Source of the DNA: Armigeres subalbatus
Taxonomy: Eukaryota; Arthropoda; Insecta; Diptera; Culicidae
Assembly: GCF_024139115.2 (NCBI RefSeq)
Contig: NC_085140.1
Span: forward strand, 231,634,371-231,698,370
Length of the DNA: 64,000 nt
Direction of reading: 5' to 3'
How positions within the stretch are numbered: the stretch's first letter is position 1; each line of letters opens with the position of its first letter. The position numbers were made by a program, and so were the translations under genes. Positions 46,339 through 56,740 of the stretch are shown here, in pieces. The notes under the pieces are model-generated. The model worked only from the letters and a program-made list of their open reading frames with translations, was not told the DNA's origin and searched no databases.

Positions 46339-46897
46339 AAAACTGCACCTACTGAACGAATTGGTGGCACCAACCTACCATACGAAGACATGCTCACTTT
46401 GTAAGCTAAGGTAGAAATGTGCCTCAATTCTCGTCCACTAGTACCGATGTCATCCGACCCGTCTGATCTGGAGGCGCTGACTCCCGGCCACTTTTTGGTC
46501 GGAACCAATATGCAAGCTGTTCCTGCGTTGCCTTTGAATGAAGTTCCAGACAATCGGCTGAACCACTGGGAACAAACCCAGAAACACTTCCAACGAATCT
46601 GGGCTCGTTGGTATCCAGAATACCTCCAACAACTACAAGCGCGTGCCAACAAAAACTGCAAGCCATCAACCAACATCAAACCCGGAGGACTTGTAGTCGT
46701 TAAAGATGACGCCCTTCCGCCAGCGAAATTACCTCTGGCCCGAATCACGAATACGCATCCAGGACGGCATCATTCGAGTCGTGACGCTGAAGACAGCCTT
46801 TCCCGAAAACATTGTCAGACCTGTGTCAAGAATTGTCTTGTTGCCAATACCCGATGATGGCCCTGAACAACCTGTTGCTTCAACCCACAATCATTAG
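46339..46897 (+). pseudogene. BEL/Pao polyprotein C-terminal domain
   Basis: After the stop the same frame gives NLPYEDMLTL, another stop, then MCLNSRPLVPMSSDPSDLEA and LTPGHFLVG, the standard end of BEL/Pao integrase. WARWYPEYLQQLQARAN and PGGLVVVKDDALPPAKLPL follow. A frameshift near 46760 moves the end (DGIIRVVTLKTAF, NIVRPVSRIVLLP) into another frame. The GRV-type terminal domain is involved in cDNA handling in related elements. Confidence 0.85.
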
Positions 46898-47070
46898 AGC
46901 AGTACAATACTCGCTCGAGGCATATTCCGTCATTGAAACGATAATTATCTTTCCAATATCATTCCTTGTCTCGAGTGATCTAACTGGTCTTTGTTTTTCA
47001 TGTGCGGCTGATGACGAGGACTCAACTCTGCACTGCTCAAACTAGTTACGTACATCTGCACTTCCTTTTT

Positions 47071-47706
47071 TGCCTTTCTCGTATACAAAGTATACGTAAA
47101 GGCTATATGTTCGCTCCAAAAACGAACTTTTTATAGGAGTCCCGGAGACCCATAGTGTTATATACCGATCGATTCAGCTCGACGAATTGAAGTGATGTCT
47201 GTGTGTATGTGTGTGTATGTGTGTGTGTATGTGTGTGCGCAAAATAATCTCACTCATTTTTCAGGCACTTATCATTAACCGATTTGCTCGCAACAAGTTG
47301 CATTCGACGCGGAATCTTGTCCCATTGTTTCGTATTAAAAATTGGCCGAATCGGACTATGGGCTTCGATATTATGGCCAAAATATATTTTTTATAAGAAA
47401 AATTCTCACTCACTTTTTAGGCACTTACTCTTAGCTGATTTACTCGCAACAAGTTTCATTCGACGTAGAATATTGTCCAATTGTTTCGTATTGAAAATTG
47501 GCCCAATCGGACTATGGGTTTCAAAGTTATGGCCAAAATTCATTTTTTACATAATATTTTTACGTACAAAATTCTCACTCATTTTTCAGGCACTTATCTT
47601 TAACGGATTTTCTCGTCATTCGACGTAGAATATTGTCCAATTGCTTCGTATTGAAAATTGGCCCTATCGGACTATGGGTTTCGAAGTTATGGCCAAAATT
47701 CATTTT
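47071..47706. repeat. GCCTTTCTCG family, copy a, with three internal tandem units
   Basis: It starts TGCCTTTCTCGTATAC-AAAGTATACG (a small palindrome), then GTCCCGGAGACCCATAGTG, AGCTCGACGAATTGA, GATGTCTGTGTG and a TG microsatellite (47203-47238). Three tandem units of ~155-170 bp follow, each starting ATTCTCACTCATTTTTCAGG near 47246, 47400 and 47570. Each unit contains TCGCAACAAGTT and CGGACTATGGG. The right terminal end is absent and copy b starts directly behind it. No coding capacity is seen; the 114-codon frame is the repeat read through. Confidence 0.8.
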
Positions 47707-47837
47707 TGCCTTTCTCGTATACAAAGTATACGTAAAGGCTATATTTTCGCTCCAAAAACGAACTTTTTAAACGAGTCCCGGAGACAGTGTTATATACCGG
47801 TCGACTCAGCTCGACGAATTGAGGTGATGTCTGTGTA

Positions 47838-48833
47838 TTTTTTTTCTTCCTAAGCAATGGAGGGGGAATCTGCTCAACAGACATCCTGGGTTGTCCAGGA
47901 AGTGCGGGGTTAGGGATCACCTCCAATAGCAAACGAGGGAGGCAGCACTACATCCCCGACCCGCTAAACCGTTTCCATTGCCACCAAGCCCATAGTCCCT
48001 TCGGTACAACCAGAGAGTAATGCTTCAAAGGGAGGCCAGTGCACAACGCACCCTCGAGGTTAGCTGCGAACTTCGTGACTCGCTTTTTTAGAAGAACACC
48101 ATGGTATCGTGCCAGCGCATTGCCGGCTTTCCAGGTGGCCTTACCATGCCCTATGTCCTCGGAAGGTGGGAAGGGTCGACTTCGCGCCTGCTTCCCTCTG
48201 CACTACTGGTATCAAGAATGATGATGCCGCGTGTACCCCAAATTGACCTTTCTGCGATAGGGCCTATTCGCCAGCACACAGAGGGACTTGCCGACGCGGT
48301 GCCTACGCCTGCCCCAGCCTTGACGAGGACCCCTTTCCATCCTCGGGCTCGGAACCCGCCCGGTTGACCGACGCCGCGAAAGCGACGATATCATGTTGTT
48401 CTTCGCGCGGCCACTTGTTCGATAAAAGGATCGAGTTCGAACACAGAGCATGACCACCGGTATGACCCATGAAGCCGACTCCGATCCCTTGGACCACCTC
48501 TTATTTGCGCCTGAACTAGCCATCCTTGAGGCACGCGCCACCTTCTGTGTAGCTCCGAGACGATTTGCGCGATAGCCGATAAAACGGCGTTCCAGCCAAC
48601 TTCATCTTTACACATCCTCCGAACTAGGTTATCCGGGGTAGTGTCCAGACCACATGTGGCAAGCATGTGGTCACGCATTGCGCGAAAACGTGAGCACACG
48701 AACAACACGTGTTCCGCCGTTTCCTCTAAACCTGCGAACACCAAACACTCGGGCCAGGCGGAGCAAGCCAGCTGCGTTACCTGCACTGCACTGCACTAAA
48801 CGCCGAGCACATCGCCCCCCCCAGGGGGTGCTT
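47838..48833 (-). mobile_element. 3' end of an R1-clade LINE inserted in a TG microsatellite
   Basis: On the minus strand it runs from about 48833 to a poly(A) (T-run at 47838-47845 on +). It is GC-rich compared with its surroundings. It includes the ORF2 C-terminus (48786-48391) and a ~540-bp 3' UTR. The insertion point lies in the TG/CA-repeat part of copy b: CTGTGTA on one side, CTGTGTGTGCG on the other. R1-clade families Waldo and Mino of mosquitoes insert into AC-type microsatellites, from memory of Kojima and Fujiwara's work, so this may be such an element. Confidence 0.8.
48391..48786 (-). pseudogene. R1-clade ORF2 C-terminus with CCHC zinc motif
   Basis: The 131-codon frame has CSAWPEC (Cys8, Cys14), then EETAEHVLFVCSRF with His27 and Cys32: the C-terminal CCHC motif typical of R1-clade ORF2 proteins. 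NLVRRMCKDEVGWNAVL and ELHRRWR follow, common near the end of these proteins. It lacks the endonuclease and RT; the element is 5'-truncated, as is usual after incomplete reverse transcription. Confidence 0.85.
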
Positions 48834-49161
48834 GCTGTGTGTGCGTGTGTGTGTGTGTGTGTATATGTGTGTGCGCAAAAAAAATTCACTTATTTTTCAG
48901 GCACTTATCTTTAACCGATTTGCTCGCAACAAGTTGTATTCGACGCATTCGAATCTTGTCCCATTGTTTCGTATTGAAAATTGGACCAATCGGACTATGG
49001 GCTTCGGAATTATGGCCAAAATATATTTTTTCATAAGAAAATTCCTCACTCACTTACTTTTAGCTGATTTACTCGCAACAAGATTCATTCGACGTAGAAT
49101 CTTGTCCAATTGTTGCGTATTGAAAATTGGACAGGTCGGAGTATAGGTTTCGATGTAATGG

Positions 49162-50285
49162 CAGTCTTCAAGGTGCAACATGTGTGAGATGTTCACGTAA
49201 GTTTTTGCACCTAATCAAACATTGCTTGCTATGTTCGAACTTGCACATAGCAATCTGAACACGAACCTGAACTCCGATACACCCAGGCGCAATGTACAAT
49301 GTTCAAACATCGAGTTTAAACTTGGGTTCAAACATGTGCGCTTGCACACGAGAATGATACGCTTGGGTAAATAAACGGGTTGCAAGGGAAACTATTGTTG
49401 ATTCCTCACGATTCCCAGCCTTGTTATTCATATCTTGAATAAGAGAAGTTAAACAAACTTCAATGAAGGTATGATTGAAAAATTGAAACATGTTGTGCAC
49501 ATTTGTTGCACTTGCATAACGAAGCGTTTATAGAGGTGAGGTCTTGATTCAGGCCTTTCATTCATGACGTCTTAGGTTCGAATCTGCTCTGGGCGGAACT
49601 TTTTGTTCTATTTTCGAGGTTCTGAAAGCAATTCTTCTTAGGATTAAGGGATTAAGGAACCACCAAAAAACTGATTAGTTCATATTTCTAAAATTTTGGG
49701 ATAAGATTTTTCTGACACGTTTATTCTACTTACTTTGATATTTTTTTCTACTTACTTAATATTCGGTTGTTATGAGCATTGAAAATAATATCTGAAGATT
49801 TTATGCAAAATGTTGAATAAAAAATTTTGTGATATTGAGATATCGGACCAAGCGCAAACTGTGGGTAGACGTTTAAGTATCTTATTCAGTTATTTCACCA
49901 CCTTATAAGGGCTAAAAAGTGACATTTATAAAACTTAAACTATTCATATGCCATTTCTAAAAAAATGCAAAGAAAAGGATTCAAACACTAGTGCCCTGAG
50001 TGAACGTCAAACGAGTTTCCACTAGGCCATCACCGCTACTCAAGAAGAGAAACCACTTGACCAATATGAACAGATGAACAGCATGCTGTGTGTAAACTGA
50101 TGTTTAAACTTCCATGTTCAAACCCGTGTGTTTGAACTTGGGCGCACACTCGTGTTCAAACCGGGTGCGATTTTGGTTCGGTTTATGATGAACTCGGTTT
50201 GGATCTAGTATGCATGTTTGAGTGCGAACTTGCACACGGGAAAACTGCACTTGTTTAAACGCGGTTCATGTTTTCGTGAAGACTG
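49162..50285. mobile_element. hAT-like non-autonomous transposon, 8-bp target duplication
   Basis: Termini are CAGTCTTCA and TGAAGACTG. The flanks TGTAATGG (49154-49161) and TGTAATGG (50286-50293) are a perfect 8-bp direct repeat, the length made by hAT transposases; CAG...CTG ends also fit. The subterminal regions carry many inverted GTTTGAAC/GTTCAAAC and TGCACAC/GTGTGCA-like words, possible transposase-binding repeats. The 1124-bp body has no transposase. It interrupts copy b of the GCCTTTCTCG family. Confidence 0.9.
49990..50060 (-). other. tRNA-like segment inside the hAT-like element
   Basis: On the minus strand GATGGCCTAGTGGAAACTCG includes TGGCCTAGTGG, a perfect Pol III box A, followed ~40 bp later by GTGTTTGAATCC, a degenerate box B. 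Another B-box-like word, GGTTCGAATCT, lies on the + strand at about 49572. These may be captured tRNA or SINE scraps. The acceptor stem does not pair, so this is no functional tRNA. Confidence 0.45.
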
Positions 50286-50552
50286 TGTAATGGCCAAAAT
50301 TCATTTTTTACATAAGAAACACATACAAAATTCTCACTCATTTTTCAGACACTTATCTTTAACGGATTTGCTCGCAGCAAGTTGCATTCGATGCAGAATA
50401 CGGTCCCGTTGTTTTCTGTTGAAAATTGGCTGGATCGGACTATGGGCTCAGAAGTGATGGCCAAAATACTTTTTTTTTCACCAAAAGTGCGTAGAAATTA
50501 CTCACTCGAAAAAAAAAAACGAGAAAGGCACCATCACCGCTAGGTGGATTAA

Positions 50553-51150
50553 TCTGGGTTTTTTATTTTATTGCTGCTTAGAACACTGAACCGATGTTTA
50601 CCAAATACAACGATCAGGAGAAACAACGAGGTGCTATCCAGAATGCTGAAACCAACGATCGAGTATCGTAACACCAACTCATCGAACGAACAAAGTGAAG
50701 AACTATACATAAACTATATTAGGAACTATATTACATAAACAAACATCAGATTTCGCTATTCTGTTATTCATATATTAATGGTAAAATTTGATTTGATTAA
50801 TGGTAAAATTTGTTATTCATTCGCTATTTTCTTCTACCCGGGATCGTCGGAGGAAGGATCGTCAGTTGGCCACTTTTAAGCAGACCCCAGACGAGAGATA
50901 TATTGAAAATACTTTTCGCGTCAAACTTTTCATCAAACTTTTCATCAAACTTTTCTTCAATATTTTCACTGATTAGCCGGCATGGCTACTTGAACTAATA
51001 CGAATCAAATACGGGATAACGCATAAAACATGCATACACTTAACCGTCATCGATTTCTGTGGGAAAACTGCGGGGAGAGATGAGGGGAAATATTGAAAAG
51101 AATATCAAACTTTTCTGATTTCCCTCAATATTTACTCCAATATTTTGTGT
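50553..51150. other. Unassigned, with a 12-bp tandem patch
   Basis: Bases 50924-50965 hold AACTTTTCATCA repeated three to four times. Otherwise no gene or element is recognised. Confidence 0.4.
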
Positions 51151-51770
51151 TACATGCCCTTAGATACCATGTGCATAGTTTACGATATAGATATGTGCAA
51201 AACGCATGTTCCATGATCTCCAAGTCAGTCGGTAGTTCAGACCAATTGATCTACCAAGTCAACTGGGCTCAATACAAAGCCAATAGCAACTAATACAGGC
51301 CCTAGAGGTCATGTGCATGATTTGCGATCTAGATATGTCCAAACCGGTTATTCCAAGTTCTCCAAATCACTCTGAAGTTCAGACAAATTAATCTACCATG
51401 TCAACTGGGCATAATACAAAGCAAATAGCAACCCCCTGGTGTCTATACAGGCTCTAAGAACCCATTTTCATGATTTACGATTTTGATAAGTCCAAACCAG
51501 ATGTTTTAAGTTCTCCAAATCATTCACGAGCTCAGACGAATTGGTCTACCAAGTCAAATGGGCTTGATACAATAATAACCCATGGTGTCCATACATGCCC
51601 TAAGAGGCCATGCGCATGATTTACGATCTAGATGTGTCTTAACCGGATGTTCTAAGTTCTCCAAATCATTCTTGATATCAGACCAATTGATCTTCCATGT
51701 CTCATGGGTTCAATACAAAATCAATAGCAACTCACACAGGCCCTTAGAGGCCATGCGCATGATTTACGAG
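51151..51770. repeat. ~146-bp satellite, about 4.25 units
   Basis: Units start with ATACAGGCCCT-like wording at 51151, 51293, 51445, 51591 and 51734. Each contains CATGCGCATGATTTACGA, TCTAGATATGTCC, TTCTCCAAATCA and CAATTGATCTACC-like words. Divergence between units is roughly 15-25% by eye. A further scrap (CAGCAACTAATACAGGCCCT) sits at about 54404. The frames at 51093-51293 and 51582-51950 are repeat readthrough. Confidence 0.85.
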
Positions 51771-52779
51771 AACAGAACAGAGAATATTCTGCGTCCGCAT
51801 ATCAATTACGAAAAACTCTTTTCCATACATTATTATTTTTTGAATATTTCTTTTATTTTTTTACAAAATTGGTTGAAACAAAATGGCACGTTTAGGAAAG
51901 TTGTCAGAAATATACACAGAGAAACTTTGTCAAAGAAACGACGGATATAACCCTTTAAAAACGGGTAGACAATGAATTTGTTTATTAGCTTGTAATTTAA
52001 TTAATCTGACAAAAACAGTCTTAATGAATTTGCCAAGATTACATGATATTCAATTTTCTTATTCTGTAAGCGAATTGAGATGCCGACATACCAAAGTCAA
52101 ACATATGTTCAACCCCTAGTAACACAGTTCAGATCTATTTGGTTGCAGCTACTCCAATGTAACTGGATTTGATCACATATGAGTCACAGTAACTGATACG
52201 TGACAAGAGTGCTACTCGGGACGAAAGTAAACAGGCGGATCATTGCACAAATTGGCTGGTTCAATCCATAAAGAGTGCGATGAAAGTTCGGTTGCAACAA
52301 AGATAGCTGTTTGAGGATTCCTCCTAAGGTCAAGTAAGCTGCGACAAAAGACATAGGCGTTTGATGTCAGCGTAGAGCAATTTGACAACACATGTAGCTT
52401 GCTGCACCTTATACCCGTAATGCTGGGTAGATACCTCTTCGTGGTGTGTTACGGGGTAAGTTCTACCATGGTCACATTGCCAGCTACAGGCACATCCTGA
52501 CCCAACGAATACCTTCCCAATATCCATCTCCGTGATACTTATTCCTTCTCTCCCTAGTAACGGTACAGACAAGCGTGGCCAGGAATAGTAATTCTAATGC
52601 TTTTGTCATTTTTGTCACAGATTGAAATTAAGGATTACACCCACCTTGATTTCTGATAGCAATCTGAACAGAGATTTCAAAGGAAACATGAGTATCACTA
52701 GTTTCCAGTCCACGAAATATACCGGAGCAATGTCATGCTTGCGTGTTTTTATATATTCGTAATATATTAATTTTCCATA
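51771..52779. other. Unassigned; small dispersed duplicate
   Basis: An 80-codon minus-strand frame at 52330-52572 has no domain that I recognise. The word ACATGTAGCTTGCTGCACC at about 52389 recurs at 54288, so part of this is a dispersed repeat. No gene is supported. Confidence 0.35.
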
Positions 52780-53710
52780 TTTTATTATACTTATTTTTCA
52801 TATTTCATTATATTTATTTTTCATATTTTTACATTTTATATTTTTAAATTTCTATGTTTTTATAATTTCATATTTTACATTCTATTATTTTTGTGTCTTA
52901 AAATTTTCATATTATTATGTTATAATATTATCATAGTTTCATATTTCTTTAAATTTAACATTTCACTTTCAAATTTGATATTTTATGTTTTATATTTTTG
53001 TATTTTCATATTTATATAATTTCATGTTATTACACCTTCATATTATAATATTTTTATATTATCATATTTTCCTTACTCTTATATTTTATTCTATTTTTAT
53101 ACTAATGTGTATATTATTATGCCTTTTTTTATGCTTTCACATTTTTTATACTTGTATATGTTCATATTTGTATACTTTTGTATTTTCATATATTTGTATT
53201 TTTTTTCATATCATATTTTCATATTGTAGTTTGAAATATTTAATATTCATATTTTAATTTTTTTGCCTTTCTTATATTTTCATACGTTCATGTTGTTATA
53301 ATTTAATTAGCATATTTACATATTTCTATATTTTTATTATATTATTTTTTATACTTTCATATTTCCATCTTCTATATTTTTGTGTTTTAATAATTTTATA
53401 TTATCTTATTTTCAGATCTTTATTTTGTCATATTCTCAAAATTTAATACTTTAATATCACATTTTATATTTTAACATTTGCAATATTATCATATTCTCAT
53501 GTTTTTATGTACTCATATTTTTGTATCTTCATTTTTTATTTTCATGTTATCATATTTTTTAAATTTTCATATAGCAATTTTTATTCTATTATTACACTAT
53601 ATTTTTATGTTTCTTATTTTCATATTAAAAAAATCATATTTTTATGCTTTTATATATTTATATTATTGTATTATGTACCTTCATACTGATTTAACATTTT
53701 CATAGCCCAC
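52780..53710. repeat. T-rich CATATTTT low-complexity array
   Basis: About 930 bp of loosely repeated TTTTCATATTTTTA wording, with strong T-over-A asymmetry on the + strand. Frames such as 52985-53257 (runs of Phe/Tyr/Ile/Leu) arise from composition and would look like membrane proteins; they are not genes. It may be an expanded, decayed microsatellite. Confidence 0.85.
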
Positions 53711-54518
53711 TACAAAACATCCCAGGAAGGAAAGCTTCACAACCTGCCATGTAACCTTTACGTAGACGACTTCCTGGCACATAAACTGCTATCTGATAAA
53801 TAACATTCTAAATAATAAATAAATTCTTTACAATTTCCAGCTTCTACAAGAGATGTACATCCCGAATCAACTTCGGCTCCTAGTTGACGTTGTACTCTAC
53901 AAATATATATAAAATTTGATATAATTTCTTATCATAATGTTATTCATTTCACTACATATTTATTTATATACAATTACCAAAATAAGAACTTAAAAAGAAC
54001 GCGGTGCGTATGGTACGGTATGTCCACGCATCCTTCAACCCCTGTAGATTCGTGATATGTATCATGTTGAAGTGACTACTTGAACACGATACATCTCGAA
54101 GAATCATCTCTGCGGCAAACACAACGCAGTGGGCCTGGCCGCTTTGAAGTTTATGTCATACCACTGGTATGCTGTGAGCCTCAATATTGACAAGAAAAAT
54201 TATTGGGCGTCATCTAACTCAATAGTTTTCCAGGATGCTTTCTTTGTACTGGCTGCGTTTGTGTTCGATTAGATTAGATTAGATTAGACATGTAGCTTGC
54301 TGCACCTTACACCTCCGATCAAGGGTTTCGAGGCCAAGTAGTTGACATCTGAGGCCAAGTAGTTGTAAGAACCTTTTCTGTAACCGCTCAATTCCAAAAA
54401 CCAACAGCAACTAATACAGGCCCTATATCGGTCCAGTCATCGTGTAGTCTACCTTGCTTAATAGCGTAGTATTACAATGCTGATTTGCGAATTTTACCTA
54501 AACTTTTCGTAGAATTTC

Positions 54519-54520
<2 letters not shown>
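53711..54520. other. Unassigned, with small repeats
   Basis: GATTA is repeated at 54267-54288. A duplicate of the 52.4-kb word follows at 54288-54309 and a satellite scrap at 54400-54425. No gene is seen. Confidence 0.4.

Positions 54521-54576
<56 letters not shown>
54521..54576. repeat. (TA)n microsatellite
   Basis: An uninterrupted AT/TA dinucleotide run of about 56 bp. Confidence 0.95.
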
Positions 54577-54578
<2 letters not shown>

Positions 54579-54676
54579 CAGAAAAAATCCTCAGGAAGAA
54601 ATGGAATATCCGCAAAACAAGTCAATCAATGGCATTACCTTGGAAGTGCACAATTTTCTAAAAATAATTGTACTAG

Positions 54677-54806
54677 ACCAACATTTGAAAAGGGCGTAAC
54701 AGCCAAAAAAATCTTTCTGATTCTTCGTCTACATATATAGCTATATATGTAGACAAAGAATCAGAAGGAATAAATTTTAGCTGTTACGCCCTTTTCAAAT
54801 ATTGGT
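54677..54806. mobile_element. Hairpin MITE, 65-bp arms
   Basis: ACCAACATTTGAAAAGGGCG at the left pairs with CGCCCTTTTCAAATATTGGT at the right, and the centre is ACATATATAGCTATATATGT. Nearly the whole 130 bp is one palindrome with few mismatches. No target duplication could be fixed. Confidence 0.75.
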
Positions 54807-55245
54807 TGTACGTATTGGTCGTAGTGTTGTCGTACTTTTATCAAAGAAATAATAGTGGCCTTTGGAAGATCCAGAACAATCCTCTAGAACTTATCCTAGA
54901 ATAGCGCCATCTTTCACTTTTTCGTACAGACAAAGTGTTCTAGTGCAAGTTTTTCGAATAGTAATACATACAACCTTGCTTCGTAATGCTGTATTGAAAT
55001 TTACATCTTATCACTGGCAGTTTGTGTGTTTCTGCAACAGATTTTGACACTATTTTCATTTTCAGGTGAAGCATCTCAGTTTAAAATGATTGTATGGCAT
55101 TGATTATCGGATAATGTTAAATTTTGTTCCTAATAATTATGGTACATTCCAATAATGACACAATTCCAATAAACATGAAATTTGTGAAGATGCTGCTAGT
55201 TTACTTATAACTTATAGATAATACTCGTATAGTATGGATGTTATG
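54807..55245. other. Nothing recognised
   Basis: AT-rich spacer with a 61-codon frame at 54862-55047 that shows no features. Confidence 0.35.
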
Positions 55246-55525
55246 AGGCATAACGCTACAAAGCAAGACCATGCTGAGGGTGGCTGAGTTCGATTCCCGG
55301 TGCCGGTCTAGGCAATTTTCGGATTGGAAATTGTCTCGACTGCCCTGGGCATAAAAGCACATCGTGTTAGCCTCATGATATACGAATTCCTCGCAGTTAA
55401 TAACTGTGGAAGTACTTAATGAACACTAAGCTAGAGGGCCATCAAAAAAAAAGGAAAAAAAAAGAAAAAAAAGCTGCAAGGCGGCTCTGTCCCAGAGGGG
55501 GAAGTAATGAAGAAGAAGAAGATAG
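55246..55525 (+). mobile_element. Feilai-like SINE with A-rich internal insertion
   Basis: The tRNA-like head lacks its first bases but keeps CAAAGCAAGACCATGCTGAGG, box B GGGTTCGATTCC-like wording (GAGTTCGATTCCCGG) and the Feilai body. It ends in (GAA)n. After ACACTAAGCT a ~40-bp A-rich insert (GAGGGCCATC plus A/G run) splits the body. Confidence 0.85.
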
Positions 55526-56248
55526 AATTTGTATGTTTTACTCAGTTTCGCCCTTATTTCGGAGGAAAATGATTTTTTTTTATTGAAATGTTATTTTTAG
55601 ACTTGTGAAGTTTTAATTTAGTCGTACAAATATTCATTTTTTCTATGTCTTAGCTTCTCCAAAACATACAATTTTTATTTGATGGCTTGACTATTTAAAT
55701 TATTATAGGAGAAGAACTTATGCACCAGATGACGACTTTGATATCATTCTCCACTAGTCAAAAGAAAGGTACATCCCGAACCAGGTTTCGTCCGCAGGGC
55801 ACCAATCCTCTGTGTGCAATCATCAAGGTTGACTTTAAAAGAGACCATAAATTAGCAGATTACGGGGTAAAATATGTGAAAGCGTGTTTATAAATTATAA
55901 TCACAATACCGAGCAGGCACAAAATGAACTCACACGAAAGTCCCGGTCGGTTGGTTGCCCGGCTTGCGGTAGCAAAGCGGCTAGCGGCCAGAAGAAAGCG
56001 AAATGAGCGTTCGCTCCGCGCGCACATGCAGAGGACCTTTTAGACTGGGTGGAGATGGGGACCGAAAAATGAACAGATCTTCAATGAGCCCGGACGGAAG
56101 CAGCACGACAACAGTAGTTCGCAACTCGAAATGCAAGCCGCTTGCTCTCACGTAACTGTACAGGGTTGAAATTCACGGTCTGGGGGTTCCACAGTTTATA
56201 AATGCGCGGTTCATTTCAAGCTACCTGGAAGTTTAGTGAACATATTTT
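55526..56248. other. Single-copy DNA with a GC-rich block
   Basis: 55780-56220 is GC-rich, complex and repeat-free, including CCGGTCGGTTGGTTGCCCGG and CGCGCGCACATGC. It could be an exon-proximal, promoter or enhancer block, but there is no open frame with protein features. Confidence 0.35.
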
Positions 56249-56732
56249 TGCCTTTCTCGAAAACAAAGTTTACGTAAATGCTATACGATAACTCCAAGAA
56301 GAAACTTATGATAAAAGGCTTGAAGACCCATAGTTCTTCCTCTTCTTATTGGTATAACATCCCCACACTAAGACATAGCTGCATTGCAGCTTAGTGTTCA
56401 TTAAGTATTTCCACAGTTATTAACTGTGTGGTTTCTAAGCCAAGTTACCATTTTTGCATTCGTATATCATGAGGCTAACACGATGATACTTTTATGCCCA
56501 GAGAAGTCGAAACAATTTCCAATCCGAAAATTGCCTAGACCGGAACCGGGAATAGAATCCAGCCACCCTCAGCATGGTCTGTCTTTGTAGCCGCGGAGAC
56601 CCATAGTATAGTTTACAAATCTCGACGAACTGAGGTGATGTCTATATGTGTGTATATGTGAGTATGTGAACAAAATTTTGTAGACATTACATCTACTATA
56701 GGTTAAATTCAACATTTTTTTTAATACAATAA
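56249..56732. repeat. GCCTTTCTCG family, copy c, split by Feilai
   Basis: Left part 56249-56333 starts TGCCTTTCTCGAAAAC and ends AGACCCATAG. After the Feilai insertion it resumes AGACCCATAGTATAG (56597) with CTCGACGAACTGAGG, GATGTCTATATGTG. The hAT-like element at 56741 cuts the right side, and a few family bases may continue at 58667. Confidence 0.75.
56334..56596 (-). mobile_element. Feilai-like SINE with 10-bp target duplication
   Basis: Read on the minus strand it runs from CGCGGCTACAAAGACAGACC through a box-B-like GGATTCTATTCCCGG, GGATTGGAAATTGTTTCGAC and TAATAACTGTGGAAATACTT to an AAGAAG tail at 56334-56350. AGACCCATAG flanks it at 56324-56333 and 56597-56606. It is nearly full length. 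Confidence 0.9.
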
Positions 56733-56740
56733 TCAGTAGG

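Larger units (their letters stand above)
45172..46897 (+). mobile_element. BEL/Pao retrotransposon fragment, copy 2 (integrase end)
   Basis: This is the 3' part of a BEL/Pao polyprotein gene, from the post-RNase-H connection through integrase to the C-terminus, with no RT upstream and no LTR identified downstream. The integrase part is one long frame; the C-terminal part follows after a small deletion and a frameshift. It is a different copy from 30226-33620 and much less decayed. Confidence 0.9.
47707..50552. repeat. GCCTTTCTCG family, copy b, split by two insertions
   Basis: Segments 47707-47837, 48834-49161 and 50286-50552 are one copy. The left end is TGCCTTTCTCGTATAC and the right end CGAGAAAGGCACCATCACCG, then CTAGGTGGATTAAT, inverted to the left end over TGCCTTTCTCG. 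It contains a TG microsatellite and three internal units (48884, 49039, 50330). Rejoining the pieces recovers the family order seen in copy a. Inverted ends suggest a non-autonomous DNA element. Confidence 0.8.

Noticed and set aside
47845..48400. A host gene because of the high GC content
   Set aside because: The GC-rich block is the 3' UTR of the R1-clade LINE, contiguous with its ORF2 C-terminus and poly(A) tail.
52985..53705. Hydrophobic frames resembling multi-pass membrane proteins
   Set aside because: They follow from T-rich CATATTTT composition and have no independent support.
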